NCBI GenBank assembly: GCA_027946555.1
Contig: JAPEVC010000007.1
Location: 248,001 to 312,000 of the forward strand
DNA: 64,000 bases
Direction of reading: 5' to 3'
DNA from: Gnomoniopsis sp. IMI 355080
Lineage: Eukaryota; Ascomycota; Sordariomycetes; Diaporthales; Gnomoniaceae
Shown one piece after another: positions 22,595 through 34,600 of the stretch; the first letter of the stretch is position 1; every line of letters starts with the position of its first letter. The notes below the pieces were generated by a model, which ran no database searches, had not been told where the DNA came from, and saw nothing but the letters and a program-made list of their open reading frames with translations. The translations under genes were made by a program, and so were the position numbers.

Positions 22595-25500
22595 TTTTCC
22601 GCAGATTTGCGAGATTTGCGAGATTGGCGAGCCCCCATCGCGACGAATCCGGTGCCAGGAGGAGGAACGGCAGCGTAGTGAGGCACCTAACGAGCAGAAG
22701 CTGAGGCGCCATCCCTACCCGCGACGAGCAGGGCGATGTTCTAATATGTAGGCCCACTCTTGCTGTGCTGGCAGTGTTTGACTACCAAGGTATGGATACC
22801 TGGGCAATATATTGCACTTACTCAACTGGCCTGGACGCGATTGTTTCGGGTGTGCGTACTTACCGTATTCGCAAGCTGTCCCCTTTGGGACTTGGTGTTG
22901 TAAGGACACTTGTGCAGCCTTCGGTGGCAGGCAGTATCTGTGGACCTCAATTGCGTTTTTTTACCTTTTCTTCTGTGACCCCTCCAAAAAGCTTGGGGCT
23001 TGATTGATATACGGCATTGCCGAACCCTGGTGATGTTCCAGGCCCCGGAAGCGAGAGAGTTGACATGACCTTCCCCAGCCGGATCGCCCGGGTACGGATT
23101 TCGTGCATACGACAGTGAGGGAGGGTGGGTTGCTAGCATGCGGCGCGAAGCGAGGGATTAGCAAACATGTCTCTTGACGCCCAACCCGAACCTCGATCTG
23201 GCGCCCGTCCATGATCCAAGGTAATCACAAGCATGAGCTGAAGTCCAGCATGATGTAGGATTTCAAATCAAATCCGGGCTGCCAATGAGGCCCGCACTCT
23301 CAGCCGATGGTTAGTGAGGCAACCTGATGATGACGGTGGCAGTGATACTGTGTAGATAGTAGCAAGTCACGAAGTGAGGGGCCACCAAATAGACCTCGAC
23401 CGATGTGCGCAATGTCACCTTGACTGCACAAACTACCCAGGCCCGCCAGGTAGACAGCAGGCAGGCCAGGACAAATAAGACGTGCGGGTCAGGACCCCTT
23501 GTGCCCTTGTAGGGTTGCGTTTCCTCGCAAGCTTCCACTCCTTTCAGGCCCTGTCGATGGAAGGAATCTCCGCCATAGGGATGAGTTTTTTGACTTCCCG
23601 CGGCCCGGCTGTTGTGTACCGGCCTGTTGGGAAACCTTAAGTTGTCCCTGCTAGGTACGTACTTGCGCTCCGAGCAGGAGCCGAGAATGAAAGCGGACGA
23701 GTGCGGGACGCAAAGTCCGTGGGTCGTTCGCAACGTGCCGCCCTGCACGCATCCTTGGACATGAAAGTCCGCAGCATCGGCCTCGTCAATCTTAAAACTA
23801 ATATATTCTGTTTGAGCCTACGCTGTGTGGAAGCGGCCCCCCCTCAAGAAAAAACAAGTTCGTAGGCAGTGAGTTGTGATAATTGACAAGAGTGAGGCAT
23901 TGTAGGTGGATCTGCAGAAAAGACGTTCGCTGCCCCGACCACTCCTGGCCTTAGCCCTGTTTCTCAAGGGTCTTTCTTTGTGGGTCTGATTCACCTGTGC
24001 GCGTGACCATTTTGCTCATATTGCAGACGCCATGCTGAAATAACGAACTGGCCTACCGGTGGCAAGCGGGCGTTCGCTGATGAGCATGCTCTTGTGCTTG
24101 GATATGCAGGCAGGGCTTGTGTGCGTTTAGTGCATTGTTTTGCCCCCTCTGCATGCGCTCCCGGCCGCGTAGGGTGTCATTGCTATTGTGCAGTCTCCAA
24201 ATGTCGGAAGGGTGATGCCAAGCGAAAGCTGATTCGTTTTCTGAGTCTCTTTGGCATGAGTGTGCATCGAATCAAGCTGACAGTAAGCCGTAGCACATGG
24301 ATGCAAGATTGGAAGGAATACACCTTCGGTACTCGCAATCCCGGAGAACAACACCCAAGTGCCGTTCTAGCGAGACCCGCGACGAAGGATTTGCTGGCGA
24401 GGTTGACGGCGCAGCTCCTTGGCGATTACCAGTGGAATGGGACACTAGGCAACAAGCGTTGCGTTGTGATGGAGGGGGGCCACCGACCCAGCCGCTCGGT
24501 GTACTGTGTGGGAGCAAGGCTGGTCCCGCACCACCCCATCTGGCTCATCCGTCCTGCCAATGAGCATGGGCCTTCCAGAACTTGGGAGGTTCTTGCCCAC
24601 TGATTCATTCGCGGAAATCTCACGCCATGTCTTGGGATAGTGGTCCAGACCTGCATTCCTTCGGGTCTCTGTGCTCCCCACAACGGTCATGCTCGCGTGA
24701 GGCACCGACATTTTGAAGGGCTCATCGATTCAGACGACCGTATGGCCGTCTTTGTCGAGTCTGGTCCCGGCGACTGACCGACCGGTAGTCCCAGCTTTCA
24801 CGTCTGAGACTTCGGCATTGCTTTTCGCATCTCGTATCGTCCATTTTTAGAACTTAGATTGATCCCATCTCAACCAGATTGGCGAGTGCAAGGGCTTTGA
24901 ATGACAGCCCTGGAGATAGGTTTATTTTTTCTGGCACTCTAGTAGCTTCCCGCCTCCCGCATGTTGCGTACAGTAGTTTCGAGCTTCATAGGATATAGTT
25001 CAAAACGGACCTATCGTAGAGCTATAGCAGGGTGAGATATAGTTGCAGGCTGCAGAAGCAGACTGCGGAATTGTATGCCATGCTTCCCCTACTGGCGCGG
25101 AGGTCCCAGCTGTCTGGGTCGCAGGAGCTCGAGTCAGCAGCCACCCGGGGTGATCAGCACGGCTCGCTTACCGGGTGATCCTTGCGGTCTGGGGTCGAGA
25201 TGGGGTAGAAGACGAAGCTGGACCCAGAGCATCCTGCTCACTCACCAATGGACCATGGGTCTAGGGATGGACATTTGCTCGATAGTTCGAAGGGCTGAAG
25301 TTTTGCGACATGCTCGTTCCACAGTTAGATAGATAGAGCAGGAATGGCAAAGTAAGGTGGTGACGCACGACATATTCGCATCACTTCGACCCAACATCGA
25401 ATCGCGGATTGCGACGACCCCAGACCTTGGATTCCAGAGAATACCTAACCGTCGGCCCGTTCGTCGTAAATCACGGGTCTCTCATCTACATCCCCTGACC

Positions 25501-27087
25501 AATGGTGCTGTTGACGAGCGCGCTGAGGCGCTCTACCCGGGGCACGAAAAAGTAACATCCAGTCATGCGATGCAGGCAAAGTGGGATTTGCGTTCGTCTA
25601 TGCCTTATGCGAGAAACATGACTTCCCGTGGCACTGAGCGAGGCTGTATAGGCATCGATGCTAAGACGTGAGGGTGTCGGAGTAGCTGGGTGCGATAGTA
25701 GAAGTGAAAAAAGAGTCGTCCACGAGAAACGTATTGTAGCAATCTTTGAAACACTACACCGGCACAGGCAACACGCGACCGTGAGACAATGCGCACCGTC
25801 GAACGCTGTTGGCCATTCCTACTCGGCATGTGCGACCCTCGTGGCATTGGCCATTTCATGACACGGGCCCCTCGAAGAAGCAAAGGTTGAGGCCAGTTCC
25901 TTTGATCAGTTTCGAAATGTCCCAGGACAAACAACTGCTCTGCTTTCCACAACGCCCAAGCTGAAAGTGTTGAGCAAGAGCCTGACCGGCTTGGGCACAA
26001 CTGCATGGATGAGTGGAGGGGACCAGGGTGTCGATATTGCTTCGAGGTGAGGCTGATGCAGGTACAGGCTTGTGGTCATCACCATCTATTCCTGGTGGCT
26101 ATTAAGGATTGTAAGCGGTCTGACCCGGTTGACGATCTCGAGGCGGGACGCCGCAGCTACAGCAGGTTCGGGGCTTCTTCTTGATCTGGATGGAAAGGCT
26201 TCTATCCCCAAATCCGCGGGGAATGGGCGGCACAATCGAGCCTCACTGGTTCATGGCTGTTGCAATTGAAAGAGTGATCACTGTCAAACTGTCTCAGAGT
26301 AATCACTCGGGCAGGCTCAAATCCGTTAATGTGAGCCACCGCCTCCCCATGAGAGGAAGAGGCCCAGGCACTCGCTTCGATGGTAACAAGTAAAAATGTG
26401 GTGGTGGCGCCTCGTTTGCTGTATCTCGACAATGGAGACCAGATCGGGTCGACGGTCGATTTTGGTGCCGACGCTGCAAGGTAATACAAGCATGAAATCA
26501 CAGAATGACACTTCAGCTTGGTCAGCTTGGATGGAAACAATTCCGCAGTTGTTGCATGTATTGGATGATGCATCGAAGATTGGAAGGGGTCGCTGAGATG
26601 GGCAAAGGAGGGCGGAAGCTGTCCAATAGTGAGGGTGGAAGAGCCAGCGTCAGTGCATCCTCAGCTGCTGACCGTCTCTCGATCTTTGCCGTTTTAAGCC
26701 GTGTAGGACCCACCGTAATGAAAATGGGATCCCACACTGCACCCCGCGGATTTTGCGATGCCGCTTGTTGGAGGCCCGTTCTAGCCCTCAGCAGCGGGGC
26801 ACAAGATGGAGCTAGCCAGTCTAGGAAGCAGTCGTGACGTATCCATGAGGGGGGTCGCACCCAAAAGACACCCCTTCCTTTTGACGCAGCCCAAGTTCAC
26901 ATGTACCAGGTATCAAAGTATCTAGGTCCCCAGGTACTATGTACTCTTGTACCTCAGCTACGTACTTTCTCAAGCCAGCACTTATTGGGAGGTGCGTGCT
27001 AGCTCACGACCGTTCATCGATCATCCACAGGCAGAGTGAACTTGACGGACAGGGAAGAGCTACCCAACCAAGCACGTTTCGTCCTCC

Positions 27088-27116
27088 ATATAATTCAAAT
27101 ATCCCTCCTCTTTCCC
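27088..27116 (+). promoter_or_regulatory. Candidate core promoter of the Myb gene
   Basis: A TATAATTC element at 27088-27095 is followed within 10 bp by a pyrimidine tract (ccctcctctttccc), the usual arrangement at fungal transcription start regions. It lies about 330 bp before the ATG, giving a leader of about 300 nt. Inferred from sequence only. Confidence 0.35.
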
Positions 27117-27161
27117 GCTTGCTGCACTCATCTTGCCCTCTCAAAGTCATCTCTCAATCAT

Positions 27162-27299
27162 ATGCTTCACAAACCCGCTTCACACAACTATCCATCTCTT
27201 CTCCCTTTGGAACATTCCCGAGTGTGCATCACTATTGAATACCAACTCCAACTGACCGCCCGTGACCCCTCTCCACGCTTCCACCCAACGGCCTCATAA
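27162..27299 (+). promoter_or_regulatory. 45-codon upstream ORF in the Myb leader
   Basis: ATG at 27162 opens a frame beginning MLHKPASHNYPSLLPLEHSR and stopping at 27299, 126 bp before the Myb ATG. No other ATG occurs between them. If transcription starts at the candidate promoter near 27088, this uORF would be translated first and could limit Myb expression, as uORFs do in other fungal developmental regulators. Confidence 0.4.
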
Positions 27300-27424
27300 C
27301 GGTCTTCACCACCACACTATCACTACTCGCCGAAACCAGTCCACTCCGGCCTTTCACGCCAACATCATCATCATTCATAACCATCAACCACAACAACAAC
27401 AACAGAATCTCGACCTACCTAGAT

Positions 27425-28606
27425 ATGGAGCTCTTATACCCGCCTCCACAGCTAGGCCCGCCAGCCGCAGAAGCGCCGGAGGAGAGGCTCTCTGAAGGCA
27501 ACTGGGCAGACTCCGAGAAGGCAACCCTCCGTGCGGCAATCGAGCACTTCCAAGGACACCCCATCAGGACCCTCGAGGAGGTTCAACACCTTTCAGACGA
27601 GGAAAAGAAACTGCCCTTTAAGTGGTCTGTCGTCGCCCTGTGGTGTCAACAACGCGGCTGCCGACGCAATGCTAAGCAGTGCCGAGAACGATATATCAAC
27701 CACATGGCCCCATTGCGACGGGACAGGATAGGCCCTGAGGAGGGCCAAGATATCATGAATTATGTCGCACACGAGGGCAGAAAATGGGCCATATTAGGGC
27801 GCAAGCTGAACAGGGCCGAAAATACCATCAAGAACTACTGGAACCAAGAGCGGAAGAAGGGAGAAAACGGCCGGAGGCGCAACGCTTCCCAGTCGCAACC
27901 CTCTCGTCAATCCCAGATTGGACGCCAACAATCACTGCCCCAAAGTTACTACCAGCCCATGCGTGAGCAGCCCCACTCACGAAGGGAAAGCCTGTGCTCC
28001 AATCCAGGCCTTGTATCCGACCACGGGTCTCCCATCGAGAACTCTCCGCGGTCCAGTCGCCACAACTCCTTCGCACCTATCCAACAGCTTCCGCTTCCCT
28101 CATTCCAGGGCTGGAAGCCTGTTCCTGCATCACCACTACAGCTCAGCTATCCAATGGATCGCACCCAAGCATTGTCTGGATCGTCCACCTACTCCGCATA
28201 CTCCCAAGGAGACGCTCCCTCCCCTATTCAGGAATATCCTCACTATCCTCATCACTTTGGTACTCGTTTGGTATCATCCTACCCTGAGCGCAGGCATGGT
28301 TTCAATGATCATCCTGGTCAACAGGTGCAGCAGCCTCATTATGGCTTGGAGCACCCGTCATACACCCATGGCCATACACAGATCCGGGAAACACACCACG
28401 ATCGCTCGTACTCCTACACCGCACCGCAGCAGGCCCCAGCAACTTCACAGACGTACAGGGCTCAGCGTCTTCTCCCACCGCTTTCATCGCTTATGAGCTT
28501 TACTCGCGATGCTGATGAAAGCACTCAACTGCCGTCAACGGGAGCTAGGCCGAGGAATACACAGGGTTCTTCAGGGAACATGGACATCCGAAACCTACTG
28601 AATTGA
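27425..28606 (+). CDS. Myb/SANT-domain transcription factor
   Basis: 393 aa, single exon. Two Myb-type repeats lie at the N-terminus. Repeat one (about 27-100) opens NWADSEKATLRAAIEHF, has an insertion, and ends CRRNAKQCRERYINHM. Repeat two (about 103-147) runs IGPEEGQDIMNYVAHEGRKW through AENTIKNYWNQERKK. The NAKQCRERY and N-x-IKNYW recognition-helix patterns resemble the R2R3 pair of the fungal developmental regulator FlbD, but the first repeat is much more divergent. The rest is low-complexity, rich in Ser, Pro, Gln, His and Tyr, suggesting a transactivation region. Nuclear DNA binding is expected; target genes are unknown. It stands alone between two roughly 10 kb non-coding flanks, with a CA-rich leader and a uORF, a layout typical of tightly controlled regulators. 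Confidence 0.82.
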   Translation: MELLYPPPQLGPPAAEAPEERLSEGNWADSEKATLRAAIEHFQGHPIRTLEEVQHLSDEEKKLPFKWSVVALWCQQRGCRRNAKQCRERYINHMAPLRRDRIGPEEGQDIMNYVAHEGRKWAILGRKLNRAENTIKNYWNQERKKGENGRRRNASQSQPSRQSQIGRQQSLPQSYYQPMREQPHSRRESLCSNPGLVSDHGSPIENSPRSSRHNSFAPIQQLPLPSFQGWKPVPASPLQLSYPMDRTQALSGSSTYSAYSQGDAPSPIQEYPHYPHHFGTRLVSSYPERRHGFNDHPGQQVQQPHYGLEHPSYTHGHTQIRETHHDRSYSYTAPQQAPATSQTYRAQRLLPPLSSLMSFTRDADESTQLPSTGARPRNTQGSSGNMDIRNLLN

Positions 28607-31600
28607 TGATTTGGCTCTGCTAATGCTCCGATCTCTTCCATTTTCCCAAAATCTTTGTTCTGTAATTATTCGAGGACGGACGGCGTAACTTGTTACGACT
28701 GTCCCTCCTTTGGCTGGATGGTGTTCTACGGCGCTCAAAAATGGTGGGATATGTTTTTGGATTGGTGATCAGTGTAGGAGTTATCATGGGTGTGTTTGAC
28801 TTACTACAAGATACCCCGGGGATCTGGCGTGGAGACGGTCTTTCAAGCGCGCCGTCGTGCTCCTTGACGTATATAATCGGCCAGCCTCGAGGGTTACCTG
28901 CGCAAGCGGTATCATCGCTACTGTGCCTCATGCGCCAGCGCTTGTTTTGTTTATGACTTAAGATAGTTTTTAATATTAGGAGTGGATCACTCCTTGTCTT
29001 CGGATCTTGCCTGAAGCTGTCTCTAGATCTCAGTGATCGTGTTGGAATTTGTGATTTTGCTGCCTCGTGGAGTCAGCACGCCGTATCTAGCAGACTCCAA
29101 TGCAATAATGGTCAACTCTCAGCTCGTCAAAATTGTCACAGTTTTCACGCTGAAGAGGCTAGTGTACCCGGGGACTGCTCATTCTACGCGCTACCGGAAC
29201 AACTTTTCTCGGATCACATAAACTTTGTCGTGGCCCCTAAAGGAGATGCCCACTGTATTGCCAGGGTTCGACTCCGGAAAAGAAACGAAGAAGAAGATTA
29301 CCAAGTCGACACCTGCGTATGAGAGGAGCAGGTGGAGAAGGAGGCCGACGAATGTTTACCTACCCAGCACCCGGTCGGTCAGGGAGGGGGTTCAGTGAAC
29401 GAACAGGGTACGGAGGATCTACTGCAAAGAATCGGATTACGCCTGGGCATGCTTGTGTGGATCACGTAGTGGGTGGTAGGCGGGAAGCTTGGAACGCCGG
29501 CGTCGTTGCCGTTGCGTGAAACACGAGAAAAGCATCATCTGCTAGTGGACCAGAAGATCAACCGGGGCCCCCCCTCCCTTGTGCCTAGAGTGTTGATGAA
29601 CAGTGTGCTGTATGTACATGGGCAAAGTCTACGGTCATGTGGCTTTTTTGTGTTGTGGATTGTGACTGTTACTATGTAGATAGACCACACCCTCTTTCTG
29701 GGTATACTTGAGAAGTGGAACCGCACGAAGCAGCATGAAGTGGAGGGAAAAGGTCTCGCGATGTTGGTCTTCCATGGACCATTCTGCGATGGGGGCTCCA
29801 ATAGTCAGTCCATATTAAAGAACCGAACATTTCCAGCTGCGCCAGAAGGGCAAGTAAGTCCCTGCGACGACAGGTGGTACTTTTCAGCACTGGTGCAAAT
29901 TTCATTGTCTGCAGGCTAATGTAGAGTGTGCAGCTCACAGACTTTCCATATTGTCGTTGGACCCTGGCCATCTAGCATCTCGGATCCGAGGCAGGATTTA
30001 TTTGGTACAGTAGGTGGGGGGGGGTATTGGCAACTTTTGGGTGTACATAGTATGTGGCCATGGATGAGTGAGTTTGTGTATGTGAATGTGTGACAGGGTC
30101 AACCTGAAGACGATGGTGAAACCACAGCGAATAGAGTTGCTCGGCGCAGTGTATGTACAGATGAAAGGCGCGTTCAAGTGTACCAATGGAGCGGGACAAG
30201 AGGCATCGCTGTTCGTACACGATGGACACGCGCACACAAGCCCTACTCAAAAAAACAGTGAGGCGAGAGGGCCATGCATCCCCGGAGCGAGCCGACTTTG
30301 TCATTTGCTCTCTCTATGGTCGAAGAGTTCGCCGGCGCGAAATCACTTCAAGACATTCTTTCATCATGAGTGAGTTGTCCAATCCCCGAGCCCCTGGATC
30401 TAAGGTAGTATGCGTCTCGCGTATCTCGCCAAAAGCAACGTTTGCTCCCCACGAGGCAGCCGAGGGTGGGTTATCTCCAAACTACTTTTGCAGAGAAGAT
30501 GCTAGCTCCAGCAGAGAGCCACTTCATCCTTACCTTGGGGTCCTGTGTGTCATCTAGCGGTATTTGACCTTGCCATCCCTACCCTTCCCGCCCGCTAGCG
30601 AGCCGGCGAGAGGCACACGATCCTCCTCACCACCATCTCCCACGGTGTGGTACCATGGGGGCCGAATGCTACCCCGTCGTACGCCCCATTTTCTTCATCC
30701 CCCTCTCTCACGGTCGGGAGAGCGAAGTCCCATCCTCATTGGCAACACTAGAGCTGCCGCCGTCGATTCTTGTCCATCGACTGCCTCTTTTTTCAGTGGG
30801 ACCGGTTGCCAGCACAGCCTTATTTATCTGCATCCCCGCCAGGGGACTGCCTGCCTTGGAGCCCCATGAAGAGGGAGAGGAGTGGGGACAGAGGCTATGA
30901 ACAAGGTCCCGCGGGATCGGTGTGCTTCCCGGACCCAGCGGCTCGGTGTGTGGGTTAACTCATTGTGGAAACCCTTGTGAACAAGGTGCTCAACGGTGGG
31001 GCGGGCCGGTCCCATCGATCCGTCCTGAAGGCTGCATTATGCGAATCATGTTCTTGTCAAGGAGCCGGACGCCCGCCGGCTGCCCCCTTGTAGGACGACT
31101 GTCCCTCTCTCTCTCTGTGCGCAGATTGACAGGTGCGTGCTGATCTGTTTTCCAACAATCTAGGCAATCTTTGGCTAGGAAATACATATTTTCGAAAAGA
31201 CCAGCCATGAGGCCCTCTGTGTGAACGATAGCGGAAGAACTCTGGACAAGCCGTGTCAATGCTGTTCCCTCACTCGCGCTTTCGGCCATCACGAACCCTG
31301 CGCCTCGTCAAAATGTCGGTCATCCGAGAACAAACGGCGCCCAGTCGCCACCGCTGTCGGAAAAAAGTAAAAAAATAAAAATAAAAAAGGTTGCAAGAAC
31401 TGCTAGCCTCTATTTAGGTATAGCCTCACTCTGCAAGCTCAACACCAGATAGAGGGCAGCCGGGGAAGATCCCGGCGGGATTCATTTCGCGGCATGCGCA
31501 GAGACGGCAATCCTTTCCCTCAAGTAACATACCATGATCAGCAACGAGACCCTGACGTACAGACATGTCGTAATGCTTTCATTCAAGGGGCCTCACGCGA

Positions 31601-34600
31601 TGGGCGACATTATGAGTAGGGAGACAGAAGCACGTCGTTGCTCTCCATTGCCGCCGCGCCGCGCCGCAGCCAAGCGCGATGTAACCCTTTAACACAAACT
31701 GGTATTCCTGGGGGGCTGACCCGAGAAGATCTGACGAATGTGGGAATCAGATCTAAGGTTGCAGATTCTCAGACCGAGCTGATTATAGTTTGCAATGCCC
31801 ACAGAATCAGGGCTCTAGATCCTTGATGTTGAAGACACACTGCACTGGGCCATGCCCACTTCTCATAGGAGGAAAATACAGATGAGTGTTGCTTCGTAAG
31901 TCTGCGCCTCGCCCGTCGGGCCATGTAGCGCATGCGTTGCAGTTTGGTGACCCAAGATCCAGGATTGACAGCACATCAATACAACGTCAATTTTTGGGGA
32001 TTACCATCTTCAGTCAGAGCTGCGAATCAGGATCGCGTCTTTCTGCAAAGGGCCAAGCAGGGTCAAGGTTGGATGAAGCCGTCGGGAGGGGTTCAGGTTT
32101 TGGTGGTAACTCTATAACTTCGGGGGCTATAATCCGGTCCGGTACTCAGCGTAGAATCGGGACGGGCTTGAGAGAAAAATGTAACCCCACGATGCTACCG
32201 ACGCCGACAACCTCAGACGCCCATGTATATTTTATCTCATGTCAATCACCAACTGAGCATCCTGGCAATCAGCCCAAGTCCGGCAACCGAATTCTCCGGA
32301 CGATCTCAACTACTATGTATGACCGGGCATCTTGTCAGTTGATCAAGGGACTGTAGTGTTTGTGTATTTTTTTATTTTATTTTTTGGATTTTTTGGATTT
32401 ATTTGGCACCCGGGGCTTCAGGATACGCCGCCCCTACTTCTCCCCGAGTCTCGAAACACTCGAGTGAGGCTGAGGGATGGAGTCTACATACGATTACGAC
32501 TGCCTAGCTTAAGCCTTAATCCAAATTAATTATACGGTGTAAGGTATGCATGCGTTATAATTGGATGACGCCCGATTGGGGCACTCTCTGGTGTCTTCCC
32601 CCACCCCCCCCAATTCTTCACCATGCCCAACCTGTCAGGCTCTGAAATGCTGTTAATGGCCGTGGAAACCAAGGGCGCTCCAACAACGGCGTTCACGTCA
32701 ATGTGCCGAAACCCCACGCCAAAATGGTCTGCGTGATGACAAATCAATCAATTTAAAGTAGAACGGCGGCTGCCAGACATCAATGGCCGTTGGCTCATCG
32801 AGCCAAATGACCAGGCAAAACTCACTCGTCCCGAAAATCTCTCTGAAAGCCCCCAGCTGACCGCCAGGCTAGAAGCTGCCAATCCCTTTATCCAAAATGG
32901 GTCTCGTAAAAAGGAACAACGCTGAAAGATCGCGCGGCCTTCTGGAGGGGCCATCAGCCCTGGTTCCTGGCGACAGCTGGACCGGACGAGTCTGCGCTAA
33001 GAAAGTCTCATGCGATTCACTATCAGGTTCGCCGAGCGTCAAGCCCGACACTCATCAAAAACACAGGCAAGACATATCCTCTCCACGTAGAAGCCGTCTT
33101 GCAGGGTTCCACGAATGTTACACAGGACCCTGTCCTCGGGCACCACCCCCCAAAGCACCTGTCCTCACCACAAATACGATGCTGTGTAGCCTGTCTCTCC
33201 TTACAAAGTCATGACACATGATAGGGATAGAATAGCAATGGCCTCACCCCGAGTCACACAGAGGCGCGAGACACACACACACCAGTGCCGTTCCACCGTT
33301 GTGTGCGTCACCAAACACAATTCTCTGTCCCAGTCCTTTTCCCCATGGCGGCTGGGGGGCTTTACCGGTTCCAGGTCCGGTATTGCTTCTCGAAGCATTC
33401 CACAACGCCCCTGTTGCAGCTCGGTGTCCAACGGTAACCCCAGATGCGAGACAGTCGCCGATTTGTACTCACAAACTGCGGTGTACCTTTTTTTTTCTCG
33501 ATACGATGGACCACGAAGGAGTTTTGGGGCTTGAAAGGGGGGGGGGCGCTGTGGAGACCCAAAGCTTTTGAATGGAGCTATGTGTGTGTTGCACGCAAGC
33601 TTTTGCGCCGCCTCTACGCGCTGTGCCTTCCCAACAAACCGTACTTATTCGGGACTCGACTCGGAGTCGTCCCACACGGTGACTGTACAAACCATTGATC
33701 AGCAGGATAAATATAAAAGTGGCTAGTAGTCATCAATTCACTGGTCCGGAAGAAAGATTGGGGCTTCGCGCGCTGCGTAACGATATGCCCCTCCAGGAAG
33801 ACTAGAGGGGAGCAATAGCAGCAAGGGCAATCCATGGCAATTCCAAAAACAAAAACGGAGAGAAAAAACCAACAAAAATAAAAAAAACACCAACATGGAT
33901 AAAAGACGTCACCTTTTGCCCTGCTTGTTCCGAGGACAGCCACCGCCGAAGTGACGCTCGCCAAGTCGGAAAACCCACCACTTGTTTAAGCCGCTGATCC
34001 GGAGAAGTCCTAGCTTTGCTAAGAACACGAGGCCAAGTAATGCAGGTACAAACTAGGAGAAGAGTGAAACCTTATTGCTTTGCAGTATGAGCGCAGAAAA
34101 GTTTTTCTTAGCCTTGTTTACTTATTATTTGGGGGGGGGTGTTTTTTCAAGGTCGGGCGGGACAAGCTTGGACAGGGACTTGTCGTGACTTACGCAATCG
34201 CAGCACAAGGTCTTGCGTCTCGCAAGTGGCTGCGGTGCAAGATCAAGTTACGCCAGATCGTGCGACTGATAGCACACGGGTAGATTTGATATTTCCAAAT
34301 GTGACTTGAGAAGCGAAAATGCCCCCCTGGTAACGCGAAACATCAGTGCCTGGGACAACGCACCACACATAATATCCCGAGCCCAAATGCTTTCTGCGCC
34401 TCGACGGAGGAAATTACTCTGCTGGGAAAGCTGCGAAGTGTCTCTCAAAGTACAGACCTGCTCTCCTGGTTCTTTCAGCCCTTGGGTCTACCTTGAAGCT
34501 AGGCTGCAGGTTATTCTTGTGTCTGGCGTGCGGTTGATCATCGATATCCTCGCCTCGGCATTCCGAATCATAACGTTGGACGGCGTTGGCGGGCCGCTTG

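Larger units (their letters stand above)
17749..27424. other. Gene desert 1: 9.7 kb without a recognisable gene, upstream of the Myb gene
   Basis: The longest open frames (22033-22704 plus, 223 codons; 24094-24603 plus, 169 codons) show no domain, signal peptide or convincing codon preference. The region is not AT-rich, and it has no transposase, reverse-transcriptase or tRNA signature that I can see. It carries an 11-base G run at 19780-19790 and an 11-base C run at 22584-22594. The simplest reading is a long regulatory region and/or non-coding transcripts belonging to the Myb gene. A multi-exon gene with very short exons could still be hidden. Confidence 0.55.

Noticed and set aside
22033..22704. 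223-codon ORF in gene desert 1
   Set aside because: Longest frame in the desert, but it has no domain, poor codon preference and a C run inside it; best treated as chance.
24094..24603. 169-codon ORF in gene desert 1
   Set aside because: No recognisable feature; comparable frames exist on the opposite strand.
29266..29277. Perfect tRNA B-box-like GGGTTCGACTCC
   Set aside because: Flanking bases do not form a T-stem, no A box lies at the right distance, and there is no T-run terminator.
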